64,000 nucleotides of DNA, from positions 30,566,001 to 30,630,000 of the forward strand of contig OZ316892.1 of the NCBI GenBank assembly GCA_973895155.1. Direction: 5' to 3'. The position numbers were made by a program, and so were the translations under genes. The DNA comes from Marsupella aquatica. Taxonomy: Eukaryota; Marchantiophyta. The notes under the pieces are model-generated. The model saw only the letters and a list, made by a program, of their open reading frames with translations. It made no database searches and had not been told where the DNA came from. This document shows, in pieces, positions 9,873-21,299 of the stretch (positions within the stretch are counted from its first letter, which is position 1; the number at the start of each line of letters is the position of its first letter).

Positions 9873-11731
9873 TCACACGTCCTGATTGCTGTAAAGCCAG
9901 GAATCGGGCGTGGCAATTGGATTCCAAGGATAGCCAGAAAGAGGTGAAACCCATGAGTGAAGTTCCAGGAGAGGCAGAAGGGAGGCAGTCGCCGCATCGC
10001 AGCGAGAGGCTCTACGCGATAGTCGTGCAACGGAGAGGTGGAAGGCAGAGTGGGCAGAGTTGATGCGAGGGGAGTTAGGGAAGAAGGCCGCAGTGCTATC
10101 CGGGCTCCCGATGCAGTGACGTTTGAAGAATGGTGCGAGGATCAATTTACTTTGTATTTTCATGACGGGACTATCATTTTTGGGCACTAGTGGCAAAAAG
10201 ACCACGAAAAAGACCGCAAAGACTGGGCATTGCAATCGCTGGGGTGCACAAAAATGTATATGTATAGGGTTTTTTTTAGTAATGTTTAGGGCAATTTTGG
10301 ACTAGCATTTTTCAAGAAAAAATCCTGGCAAAAATTGGTGGACAAGATGCAAAAGTCGGGGAAAACTCCCCCTTTTTTGGTTTATTTGGGCCATTTTTTG
10401 GTGTTTTTCCCCCCAAAACCACGTCCCAAAACTGGTGGACTGCTTCAAAAACAAGTGGCCAAACTCGGAGTGAAAAACCAAAACCCTAAACCCTAAACCC
10501 CTAAACTAGTTAGCGTCAATGTCTTATCAGGCCGCCCCCACTCAAAGTAGAATCTTAGGATAGGGCTCGCCGTTTTGTAGTCTGACAATTAGATGTAGCT
10601 TAGGTTAGACTTGGCGTCGCTGGTCGTGCCAGGCCCCGGCCCCCAGATAGTATTTAGTGCACCCCCGGTAGAAGCAAAGGGGGGGACTTTAGGTTCAAAA
10701 CCAGATATCCGCGTGATGTGGGTGGAGTGTCGGCCTTCTGAATAGAGAGCACCAAGGGGTGGATGTATGACTAATCTTGTCGGGCGCGTGCGGGGCGGGC
10801 TCCGTTGTAGTGTACAAACCCCTGCTATTGGGCCTGTTGATTCCGTTGAAGTTGAGTCAACCGTGTGCATGTGTATGACGGATTCTGAAGTAAAGTCTTT
10901 ACCTCACCATTTCCTTCATGTAAATTGGGATTGTATGTTGTGAGTCAAGTCATGATTTTGCAAGTCCTGTATGCGGGTAGAGACGCTTGGCCAAGTGCAT
11001 TATGCAAGCGAGGCACGGGGTGCCAGCGGCGGATAGTGATTGCGGGCCCAGGTTGAAGGCTGTATCATCGGATCCGGATTGGAGGGCGGACAACAAGACG
11101 GCTTAGAAGTCCTTAAGTCTGGGTCGATCGTAGTTATCGACGTAAGGTATGTACGTTCAGGCGGCGGAACACAAAGTATACCTAGGATAAGCATATACAT
11201 ATAGTTATGCGCTCTGAGCACTAGTTTAGCTGAATAACCACGGATAGCACATCCCTCCTTGCTTGAATGCTCAATGCTAATGAAGTTTATGTGACCACTA
11301 ACATGAACCTCGTGTAAGGACTAACATTTTGGTGTGACATGTACCATCGGACTCCCAGTGATTTCAGGCTTATAGGGATCAATTTTCTTTGTATTATGGG
11401 TCCTTCGTATTTTCATGGCGGCCGGTCTTTTTTGGGCATTACTAGTAAAAAGACAACGGAAAAAACCACAAAGATTGGGTGCGGGGAGACGGGTTTAGGC
11501 TGCACGGAAAGCTATAAGGGGGTCAATGGTGCTCAGATTTGATGCGAGGGGAGTTGGAGATCAAGGCCACTGTACTATCCAGGCTTCCAATGATTTCAGG
11601 GTTTACAAAATCCTGGGGATCTGTGATGCCTAGCTAGGAATCACTAGGCCAGTTAAAGTGGTAACACCAGGAGTGTACCCTGAAAAGACATTAGTATAGT
11701 AACAAAACAATGAAAATATAAACAATTAAGG
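9873..11731. repeat. Non-genic spacer with a dispersed repeat pair
   Basis: No supported gene. Two diverged copies of one sequence lie at roughly 10020-10260 and 11337-11600. Both share GATGCGAGGGGAGTT, GGATCAATTT-CTTTGTAT and TTTTTGGGCA-TA-TGG/TA-AAAAGAC words, but the blocks are in shuffled order. The rest (10510-11330) shows nothing I recognise. Confidence 0.4.
10481..10507 (-). repeat. Interstitial telomere-like repeat, CCCTAAA orientation
   Basis: Three to four AAACCCTAAACCCTAAACCCCTAAAC units. Together with 9859-9872 it brackets a 0.65-kb segment in inverted orientation. Confidence 0.6.
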
Positions 11732-12511
11732 GTGACTATGGAACCCAAGCCGAGGCCGGAAGTAAGGGCGCCACGACAAGGAGGGCGATTAGGGTTAGGG
11801 CGCGCTAAGTACCGGCAGCTACGGGTAACCAACGGAAAGATTGACCAGGAAAGGGGGGGTAAGGACCGTTCACAAGGAATGGCGGCTCATTTGCGAGCAC
11901 TGACCAAGCAGAGGATTGCAAGAAGCCAACAACTGTCAGCTGAGGAGGAGAACACGAGAGGGGCATAAGCAGCTACCGAGCAAGCCAGAGAAGGGAATGA
12001 GCAACATCAATCAAGCATCACATTTTTGGGGATGCCTATTCAAACAGGCAAGTGAGTATGTTGGGACTTACAAAGAGGAAGAATCAGAAAGAGCAGCCCG
12101 CGAGCGACAAGAACTTGCTCGGCTATGGGAACTACAGAAGACGGCCTTCTTAGGAGGAGAATTCATCAAGGCTGAATTCTTGTGGACACCTACTGGCGAT
12201 GAGCTTGACGACCTTCTAATTTGAGAAACAGGATCGTCGACATTTGGCAAGCCATCAACAACTACAACGACAAACATTGGGACCTGAAAGGCAGCACGGA
12301 GGCGTGGATGAAGTCAACCGTGCTCGGAGAAACATCCACAGGAGCCGCCATGAAGAGGAACGGGCCCAAAAACGAAGAGGCCACCCCCGCGAAGAGAACG
12401 AGGTTGGCGGCACCAAGGAAGCCAGCCGAGCAAGGGAGGAGGAGGCAGGGGGAAGCTGAAGAAGAAAAATGGCTGATACCCATACCAATCAAACTGGGGT
12501 ATAAAGGATGA
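11732..12511 (+). CDS. Possible broken or multi-exon gene of unknown function
   Basis: Three overlapping forward frames follow one another: 11732-11968, 11916-12224 and 12221-12511. The middle one encodes an acidic/basic charged protein (SERAARERQELARLWELQKTA) ending in TGDELDDLLI. The last encodes WQAINNYNDKHWDLKGSTEAW, then a basic tail with KRNGPKNEEATPAKRTRLAA, which resembles a nuclear-localisation signal. No family was recognised. Frame changes at about 11960 and 12222 could be introns or frameshifts. The reading ends where the third copy of the PPR upstream region begins (about 12472). It could be a retroelement gag remnant. Confidence 0.25.
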
Positions 12512-13829
12512 ACTCTGCAAATCAAACGTCTTTGTTGAGAATGCATCCAAGGCCGTTTGATCACATCATAATCCAACAATTGACATGCATACAAAATTAA
12601 TCATACCTGGATGTGGAGTGTAGCCTAAAATGGTCCATATCCAAAAATTCCATCAAGTCAGATCCTTTCCGTGTCGGGAAGAGAGAGCTTAATGGTACAG
12701 TTGTGAGAAATATGGTCTTACCCTGTTTGACAAACGTTCAAATCAGTCTAAGTAGTGCAATCTTGCAGAGCCCTCAAATTTCAAATCTTATCTTTCCGTC
12801 CCCTTGGACTAAGGAAAGAAAATTCACTATGCAAAGGTCTGTTGGGAAAACCTTGCACGGGCAGAGGAATCTCAGCTCAACTTAGCACTTGGACGAACCC
12901 CTCAAAGCGTAGCAGTAGCAGTCTCTTCTCCAGGATCACGTCCTCCTTCATTAAGAATTTACAACTAAGAAGTGTTGTACTCTTCTAAGAATTATTTCAG
13001 CTTTGCCATCAAAACTTGAGAATCAAAACTACAAGTTTTGAGAGGAAAAAGTATGAGAATTTCAAATCCCAAAGCACCCACATACCTGCACATTGCCCTC
13101 TGAAAAAGTTTGCCGAAAGTGCTTTTTTTATTATCGCCCTCCAAGAAAGTTTGCCGCAAGTGCTCTTGTTTATTATCGCCCTCCAAGAAAAAACCCTTTC
13201 CAATGGAACTGTCCTGCATACCAAACAAAAAATTGACGACATTTCTCCAAAGAAGAACTTGTGAACAAGTGATATTCACATGTAGAGCATGTAAGTTGCA
13301 AATTGGGCAGGCTCGACAATTCTTTCAGAACAAGAAATTGAAGCAAGTGGGAACAAAATTGATCGACGTTGTGATGGGCAATAAAAGAAGCTCATAACCG
13401 AAGACATCCTTCAAAGTTTGACATGTCTGAAAATAGAGGCAAATGCACATATTGCAGGCAGTAGGAGACGTCACCCAAGAATTGAGCAGAAATAGAACCA
13501 GGATGGGGAGACGAAACAGTTTCAAGGGCTGAAACAGAGATTCTGTCCCGCTTCCTTGGGCACTAAGAGTTGAGTAGTATTGTTGCCCAGCACTCAAGGG
13601 TTGAAACATAGAAGAACATCAAGTATAGCTAGGGCCTCCCTAGGAATTCTCTGCCCAAAGGACATCGCGAGAGGTCGTGTAAAATTGGTACCGCGAACCT
13701 AACATGGATCATTAGATTTGTCAAAATGCAGCTACACACAGCTCCCCGACCAGCAACTAAAGCGACATTAAATAACAAGTTACGATGAGTAATTTGTAGC
13801 AGATTGTGAATTCTGCAAGCATTATTAGC
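12472..13829 (+). repeat. Third, diverged partial copy of the PPR upstream region
   Basis: Collinear with, and in the same orientation as, arm 1 8365-9607. Shared stretches include the CTGCAAATCAAACGTCTTTG word, the TTGAGAATCAAAACTACAAGTTTTGAGA segment (13016 with 8877) and the GAATTCTCTGCCCAAAGGACAT word. Substitutions and indels are far more frequent than between the two arms, so this copy is older. A roughly 40-bp internal tandem duplication (AAAGTTTGCCG-AAGTGCT...ATCGCCCTCCAAG) lies at 13105-13190. The PPR coding region is absent. Confidence 0.75.
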
Positions 13830-14165
13830 TTGCAACAGCCCGGGATTTGGGATAGCCACCGGGGATCTCCTTGGATTCATGCTAGACCTTGGTGGCAAGG
13901 AGGAGAAACCCTGCGAGGTGGCATTATTAAACCTGATCTGTCACTCAAAATTTCTCGCACAAACCTTGATCTGTCAATTGCAATTCAGCTGAACTGAGCC
14001 CAGCTAACTGAGCCGAACTACGCTATTGCAAATTTGAACTACAATTCGACTGGGGATTGAATGCCAAACAGTTTCCTCAAAGCAGTAGTTCTGCTGATCC
14101 AATAGAGTTGAGCTAAATAAAGAGATCTGACTGCACTATGATAACGTGAGGATTCTCAAAAGCCA
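13830..14165. other. Non-genic flank of the copia insertion
   Basis: No gene seen. It ends in CAACT (14166-14170), which is the left target-site duplication of the copia element. Confidence 0.4.
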
Positions 14166-14170
14166 CAACT

Positions 14171-14446
14171 TGAAGAAAGTATTTCTTTACTGAAAGAGAA
14201 TACAATGCCAAAGGAGGCAGCGGGCCCCACAATAAATAGTCACGGGAGAGTTCTCTGGGAAGGTCCCAAGGAAGGTAGACCCGGAAGTAATCAATGGATC
14301 AAAATAGATCCCTAAATCCTACGTTGGCAGATCAGCCGCACTAAAGACCATAAAGTTACAAGTGATCCCGTAATATCCGGGTATCATAAGATTCTATCTG
14401 ATGGCTGTAAATGATCTTGATTAAGGAACGTAAACTGCTTTCTACA
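14171..14446 (-). repeat. copia-1 3' LTR
   Basis: 276-bp copy with TG...CA ends, next to the polypurine tract (GGAACGAGGGGGAG on the minus strand, 14447-14460). Confidence 0.95.
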
Positions 14447-14498
14447 CTCCCCCTCGTTCCTTAGTCGAAAGTGCAAAGGAACCAACAGAAGGATTCTG

Positions 14499-17400
14499 TC
14501 AAAACAAAGATAAGTCAATGATGCCAATGTCTGCTCGATGTCGCTCAAATTTGGGTCGCGAAAGAGATTTGGTCTGTATGTCAGCAGGTTGCTCTTCTGC
14601 GGAAACATACTGCAGTTGAATCTCCCCCTCCAAAACTCGCTCGCGGACAAAGTGATGATGTACCTCAATGTGTTTGGTGCAAGCATGAAACACAGGATTT
14701 TTGGCTAATTTAATAGCTCCTTGATTGTCGCAAAAAATTGGGAGAGAGGAATTGGGAAGAGCAGACAGAATCTCAGAATCTTTGCAATGTACAAGAATTT
14801 GGCCATCAAGAATGAGTTGTAGTTCATGCAGCAAACGATTGAGATATACGGCTTCCTGAGCACCATTAGAGAGGGACATGTACTCAGATTCTGTGGAGGA
14901 TCTAGAAGTGGTAGCCTAGCGCTTGCTGTTCCAGGCAATTGGACTACCTCCAAGGGAAAAGATGTAGCCACCAACAGAACGTCTAGTGGATGGGCAAGCA
15001 GCCCAATCAGCATCAGTAAAGCCAACAAGATTAAGATGTGCTCCCCGGGAATAGATCGAGGATGCCGTAATCAAGAGTATGCTTGATATAACAAAAATAT
15101 GACGGGTAGCTTGAAGGTGGTCAGTCCGAGGGGCTTGCATGAATCGGCTGACCATGCTAATTGCAAAAGAAATGTCGGGGTGAGTGTTGGTGAGATAAAT
15201 CAACTTGCCAACCATACGACAATAAAGCTTAGGATCAGCTAGAGGAGCATTAGATTCAGCAGAGAGAGTGGTGCCAGCAGGAAGCAGTGTATGAGCAGGT
15301 AGACAATCTGTCATCTAAAATTCCTGTAGCATCTCAGAACAGTAACCTTGTTGGTGCATACTAATCCCGTGTTTTGTAGTATCAAAGTCAATGCCAAGGT
15401 ATTTACGTATGGGCCCTAGATCTTTTAGACTGATCTTGGCACGAAGGGAAGCCTTGAGTGCTTCGATCTTGGAAGGGGAATTTCCAGTGACAAAGAAATC
15501 ATCAACGTGGGTTAATAATAGTGTAAGAGTCGAAGCCATCACGAAAAAAATAGAGGTTCCCGTCAAAGGAACTACGCTGCCAGCCCAATGCACAAAGGAT
15601 GGCATTTAATGTAATATACCAGGCTCGGGAGGATTGCTTTAATCCGTATAAAGAATTATTGAGTCTACAGACTAAATGCTCAGATCCATAAACAGCAAAG
15701 CCCGGAGGTTGTTTCATAAAAATGAGTTCAGTAAGTTTGCTATTGAGAAAAGCAGTGTCCACGTCCATATGAAAAGTAGTCCAGCCTTGTGATGCGGCAA
15801 TAGCAGTGACAGCTCATAAAGTAGACCATTTCACAACTGGCGCAAAAGTATCAAAAAAATCAATGCCATGTTTTTGGTAGTCTCCACGGGCTACAAGGCA
15901 AGATTTAGACAAGCATGAGTAGCACTGATAGGTTTGCGTTTATACACCCATTTGCAAGGGATGGCATGTTTATCGGGGGGAAGATCAACTAGAGTCCACG
16001 TATTGCGCTTATGAATTTCCGTCAATTCTTCCTGCATAGAAGCGTTCCATCCAGGGTGAAGAATAGCTTGAGCAAGAGTGATGTTGTCACCAATGGGGTC
16101 ATTGGTTTCAACCGCACATGCATTTAGAACGGTGGCAGATAGGTTAAGAACATAACCTTGAAGACTTACATTTGGAATGCTTGCACGGGTGGAGTGCTGT
16201 GGAGGAGGTGGGTCTAAGGGCAGAGTTGGAGCAGATGTGGAAGATGCCAAGTCAAGAGAATCTGGCGGAGAAAAAGATAGTGGGACGGATGAAGAGATTG
16301 GTGGTGCAGAAGGTGTTATGGGAGGGTTGCAACTGATTGTAGGAGAGATATATATCCAAAAAAATAGGAGTAGGAGTAGGAACAGAAGGGGAACAAAAAT
16401 TGGTCTCATCAAAACGTACATCCCGGCTAATGAGTATCTTGCGTTGAGCTGGAGAATAGCAGCGGTAGCCCTTGGTTTGCTCATCGTAACCCACTAGTAT
16501 TGTTTGCAAGGATTTGTTATCCAATTTGGAGCGAAGTTGAATGGGAATGTGGATGTAAGCAGTAGAGCCAATTATACAAAAATGGGACAAATCAAGTTTC
16601 TTACCATAGAGTTTCTGGTAAGGAGTGATTTTGTGAAGAGTAGTGGTGGAACAACGATTCAGAATCTAGTTGCTGGTCCTGATCATCTCATGCCAAAGAA
16701 AACGTGGAAGTGAAGTACCAAAACGAAGACTACGGGCAGTTTCAAGAAGAGTCCGGTTCTTGCGTTCAGCCACACCGTTCTGATGTGGAGTGTATGCTGC
16801 AGTAAATTGATGTAGAATCCCATGTGCAGCACAAAAAAGGTGAAACTCATGTGACATGTACTCACCGCCACGATCAGATCGAAGACAGCCAATTTTCAGT
16901 TGAAATTGTGTTTCAATCATAGCCTTGAGATCTTGAAATCGATAGAATACTTCAGATCTGCTGGAAATATAGTAGATTCAGGTATATCTGGTGAAGTCAT
17001 CGGTGAAGGTCACAAAGTATCTGGCGCCAGTAAGAGACTCAACCAAAAAAGGGCCACAGACATCTGAGTGAACAAGTTCGAAAGGTCGGGTGGTCATCAA
17101 ATGAGAGTGCTTGGGAATACGCTCTCGTGTCTATTTGGCATGAGTACAATTGTTGCAGAAATGTTTGACCTGAGGTAGGATAGGTACCCCGTCGACTAAA
17201 TGTTGGCCAGTCATAAAATGAAGTTTCTGGAAGTTCACATGGCCAATGCGTTTATGCCATAAATCAATTGTAGATGAAATATCTGAGTGAGCTACTGCTA
17301 CATGACAACTAGGCCGTAATTTAGAAGGCAATAAAAGATTGTTCAAAGTATCAGAATGATGTGTGCGTGGTAGAGTGGGCCCTAGTTTATATAGACTATT

Positions 17401-18772
17401 CCTGGGGTCACGCGAGCCGCGCATAAAAATATGTCGGTTCTTGTCCACAACAAAAACATTCTTGGAATAAAAAATGACCGTATTGCCCAGATCTATAATC
17501 TTGCCTATTGATAGTAAATTCTTCTTACTGCACGGCACATACAAAACATGTTTCACAACTTTATTCTTGTCAAAAGAGATGGTTCCCTTGCCCTTGATAT
17601 CCAGCGCTGATCCCTCCAGCAGTGGTAACAGAAGAGCCAGAGGTAACAGGTACAAAATTGGAGAGTGTATCTTTCTCTCCAGTGAGGTGAACACTAGCAC
17701 CTGAATCAAGGAACCAATCACTACTAGTTCCTCCCGCTAATGCTGTAAGATTAGCTTCATGGTCTGATCAGAAGCAAACGGGTCAGTGACTTCGTCATCT
17801 TCGGCATCAACATATTCTTCACGGATGACATCACCTTCTGCAAAATTCACTGTTGGTTTGTTGCTGCACATACGACTCAAACGGTTAGTAAGTTCTTGGA
17901 TCTGAGATTCTAATGTCTTGCTGGGACATTCACGAGCATAATGGGATGGGTCTCCACAGAGATGGCAGACTCCACGTTGCTGTTGCTGGTTTCTTGGTTT
18001 GAAACCATTGCATCCTCCATGGCTGCCATCAAAACGACCACGTCCACTGCTATCAAGACGGCCATCAAAACGGCCACGTCCAAGAGCAGAAAAACCTCCA
18101 CGACCACGTCCAGAATTGGGAAAAAATGCAGCAAGGGCTTCTTCAGTGTATTCAGGGCGATCTTTCCGCTTGTGCTCCTCAGCTAGAGCCAAATTCTCTA
18201 GTTGCATGTAAGTGGGAGTAGTCTCCCGGCCAGCAATCATGGTTCGGAAAACATCCCAGCTGGAAGGAAAGCATCCAAGACAATGTCAACAAGTTCATCG
18301 TTCTTGGGGGAGGCACCAACTGCTGCCAACTGAGCAAGCATGGTCCCCAAAATCCGAAAGTTCTCGGTCATCGACCGTCCTTCAGGAAATTTCATTGTAA
18401 GCAACTGCCGCCGAAGAAGTTGACGTCGCTCTGTTGTATTAGCTCCATATGCATGCTTTAATTCACTCCAAAGTGTAGCTGGTCAGTGACTTGAGTGTAG
18501 TGGCTTATAACAGTGTCCAAGATGGATGAGGTCAAAAGAAACAACGCCTTGCGTTTCTTGACTCTCAGTTGAGCCCGTGTTAGAGGATCAGGTGGATCCT
18601 CATTAACATCGTCGTCTGGCTCGTCAGCGTCATCAGCAATCTCGTCGTCTTCTCCTTTAACCACATGCCAAACGTCTTTCTCTTCAAGAATCTGCTTCAT
18701 GCGAAATGCCCAGATCGGGTAGTTAGATCCGTCCAACTTCTCTTCCTTAGAAGTCATGTAACGATGCTCCAT
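14499..18772 (-). pseudogene. copia-1 gag-pol polyprotein, frameshifted
   Basis: Gag starts at 18772 (MEHRYMTSKEEKLDGSNYPIW, a UBN2/gag-type start with the copia hallmark LDGSNYPIW). A CCHC zinc knuckle, CHLCGDPSHYARECPS, lies near 17925-17970. The protease site DSGAS is near 17705-17710 in another frame. The GAG-pre-integrase zinc motif (LWHKRIGH...CNNC) ends near 17140. The integrase core has DRGGEY and HQNGVAERKNR (about 16740-16880). RT fragments read WKWVYK-type sequence near 15960, LNNSLYGLKQSSRAW (near 15640) and HVDD instead of the usual YVDD (about 15510). RNase H ends with DNQGAIKLAKNP and KHIEVHHHF (about 14640-14740). Several frame changes and stops between these pieces preclude one polyprotein. 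Confidence 0.9.
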
Positions 18773-19088
18773 TGTGAGCTACTTCACGGTAATAGCTAAA
18801 AAGCTACACAGACAGCTTTAGAGGTTCACGGAATATCTCACGTAAAGTTCTGAATCAAAGCTGTTGCTTTTGTCAGGCTGACATCAACGTCTAATAAAGA
18901 TAGACACAGTAATAAAGACAAACGAGACAAGGAATGTCTTGATTCTACTCAGTACGTCAACAACAGTGCTATAGGGCCTTGGCTCCTATAATTGCTCAAC
19001 TTTCTACAGGGCTTTCGCTCCTGCTACAAATCTGTATCTCAAATTACTACAGGGCTTCCGCTCCTGCTACAGGTCCACTAGTAGGACT

Positions 19089-19100
19089 GCTCTGATACCA
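19089..19100 (-). other. copia-1 primer-binding site (initiator tRNA-Met)
   Basis: TGGTATCAGAGC on the minus strand, directly adjoining the 5' LTR at 19101. This is the complement of the 3' end of plant initiator tRNA-Met, the standard primer for many plant copia elements. Confidence 0.9.
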
Positions 19101-19376
19101 TGAAGAAAGTATTTCTTTACTGAAAGAGAATACAATGCCAAAGGAGGCAGCGGGCCCCACAATAAATAGTCACGGGAGAGTTCCCTGGGAAGGTCCCAAG
19201 GAAGGTAGACCCGGAAGTAATCAATGGATCAGAATAGATCCCTAAATCCTACGTTGGCAGATCAGCCGCACTAAAGACCATAAAGTTACAAGTGATCCCG
19301 TAATATCCGGGTATCATAAGATTCTATCTGATGGCTGTAAATGATCTTGATTAAGGAACGTAAACTGCTTTCTACA
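19101..19376 (-). repeat. copia-1 5' LTR
   Basis: 276 bp, with two visible differences from the other LTR. Followed by the right copy of the CAACT target duplication. Confidence 0.95.
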
Positions 19377-19381
19377 CAACT

Positions 19382-20270
19382 ATCTGGCTGCATCACTCAG
19401 AGAATACATCCACACTTCATGACACTTCAATTGTCTCAAGACCCAATCGCCACGGCAACCCATTCAAAATGTTTTATGAGGAAAGTCTGAATTATTTGGG
19501 AGTCACTCCATGTGGAATGCCATGATAGTTTGGGTTGTGAGGGTTGTGCGTGGACAGTTCGGGTTCAGGTGACGAAGGGTGAAGGTTTGAGGGTTGAGAT
19601 TTTAGTATTTTGGGTCGCCTAATGCAGGGTTCAAGGTGGAGGAGGGTTGTGGGTGGACAATATGGATTGAGGTAACGAAGGGTCAAGGTTTGGGTCACTC
19701 TGATGCGAGCGGTGCGTTGCTTATATTGTAACTAGCTCCAACTACCTGTACTTTGAACGTCAATAGAGATGAGGACCAAAAAGTCCTTGAGACACAATAT
19801 ATTTGATGAAATAATAAGAATTACCCGTTCTTTGAACATCAATAGAGGTGAGGACAAAAAAGTGCCGAAGACAGAAAAGACTCAATACAATAATAAGAGT
19901 AGTGTACATGAAAAGACAAAACCCCCCCTGAAAAATTTTTCCAGCAAGTGGGAAAGCTTGATGGCAACATGGTTAAAGTTGAGGAAGTTTGAGCTTAGGG
20001 GATTTGGTTGGGGGTTGAGGGAGTTTAGGGTTTAGGGAGTTTGGGTTGAGGGGGTTGGGGAGTGGTGTAGTGGGGGTTTAGGGATTTTGGGTTTGGCAGG
20101 TTTGGTTGTGGGTTGGGTTAAGGGAGTTGGGGAGTTGTGTGTTGGGGGTGGAGGGAGTTTGGTTGGGGAGGAGTTGAGGGAGTTTGAGTGGGTTGGGGAG
20201 TGGTGTAGTGGGGGTTTAGGAGAGGGTTCTAGTGGTGAAAGAAGGGAGTATAAAGGAAGGAAATTCTGCC
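19382..20270. repeat. G-rich degenerate minisatellites and short tandem duplications
   Basis: 19500-19700 holds two diverged copies of a roughly 115-bp unit containing GGTGACGAAGGGTGAAGGTTTG / GGTAACGAAGGGTCAAGGTTTG. 19745-19895 holds two copies of a roughly 95-bp unit (CTTTGAACGTCAATAGAGATGAGGAC). 19980-20235 is a G-rich tract built on GGAGTTTGGGTTGAGGG and GTGGTGTAGTGGGGGTTTAGGG words, some telomere-like. No gene supported. Confidence 0.6.
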
Positions 20271-20464
20271 AGATTCACATAAGCAGGACATAGTACCCAA
20301 GAATGTTTTCAGAATCCATATAAGAAAGGGGGTAACGTGACAGTAAATGCAGTTGAACAAGGATCACGAGAGATTGAAAGAATATAAAAGAATCAAAGTT
20401 ATTATAATCATGACAGACAATATTCAAATAAGAGGAATTCAGGGAAGAGGGAGAAAGACCTCCC

Positions 20465-21299
20465 CTTACTTGCTATTATTGTGGGAAGCCCAGACATATA
20501 AGAGGGGCTAAGTGTGAATTATGGGTGCAACATAATAAAGAAAGAACCGAAGCACAAACTAAAGCACCAGTTAATCATGTAAGAATTCAGACAATGGATG
20601 TGAATATAGTGACTAGGTCACAACAGGTAGTCAATCATGTTAGCTCTACCGTCCACAAGTGGAGTACCGAGTACCAGTTGGGAACAATTGGACGCTCCAA
20701 CACGAGACACAACAGAACAAATTTGACAACATCAACAAAGGGAATTGCTGCCAAGACCAGAAAGATAAATGGGTTTGGATGATAGAATAGAAGATGGAGC
20801 TGAAATTTTAGAGTCTGATGAGAGTTTTAAAGAAGAAATCAGAGAGTCCTTTACACATGAGGAAGACCCAATAAGTGATGAATCATTAAGGGAGGAACCA
20901 TTGAGAAGGGAACAAATTAGAGAGAAAAGTGAGCAAGAGATAATAAAGAAATTGGTAGAGGTTATTTCAAAGGCTAAAGTGGAATTAACTGTTGAAGAAT
21001 TGTCACAATGCAGAGAAGCGGTGTTCAAGAAAATGAGTGAGGGAGCACAAGAGACAGCAGTACCAAATACCAGTGAGGTAAGGGAAAGGACAACTACAAC
21101 AAGAAATGAAGAAGATAATCAGCAGGAATTATCACGAACACCAACTTATAAGTTGGAAAAGACAATATTAGCTGATAAGGGAGCAATGGTACAGTTAAAT
21201 AAAGGGAGCAATGGTACAGTTAAATATAAAAAGAACCAAGGAACCAAGATTAAGAATGTATTATTGGATGGTGGTTCACCAGTTCATTTAATGAGCTAA
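20465..21299 (+). pseudogene. Retrotransposon gag/protease fragment entering arm 2
   Basis: A zinc-knuckle-like motif CYYCGKPRHIRGAKC lies near 20478-20522 (one residue longer than CX2CX4HX4C). A glutamate/lysine-rich frame from 20769 follows and ends in the retropepsin-like LLDGGSPVHLMS at 21264-21299. This is the order of a gypsy-type gag-protease. From about 21086 on it lies within the inverted repeat. The arm-1 homologue (9612-9838) lacks the part before 21086. Confidence 0.55.

Larger units (their letters stand above)
14171..19376 (-). mobile_element. Ty1/copia LTR retrotransposon, complete but coding-defective (copia-1)
   Basis: Direct LTRs of 276 bp (14171-14446 and 19101-19376) start TGAAGAAAG and end TTTCTACA. 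I count two differences between them (TTCTCTGGG/TTCCCTGGG and ATCAAAATAG/ATCAGAATAG). A 5-bp target duplication, CAACT, lies at 14166-14170 and 19377-19381. The minus-strand primer-binding site TGGTATCAGAGC (19089-19100) abuts the right LTR and matches initiator tRNA-Met. The purine tract abuts the left LTR (14447-14460). The internal order gag, protease, integrase, RT, RNase H defines copia. The coding region is split over several frames. Confidence 0.95.
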
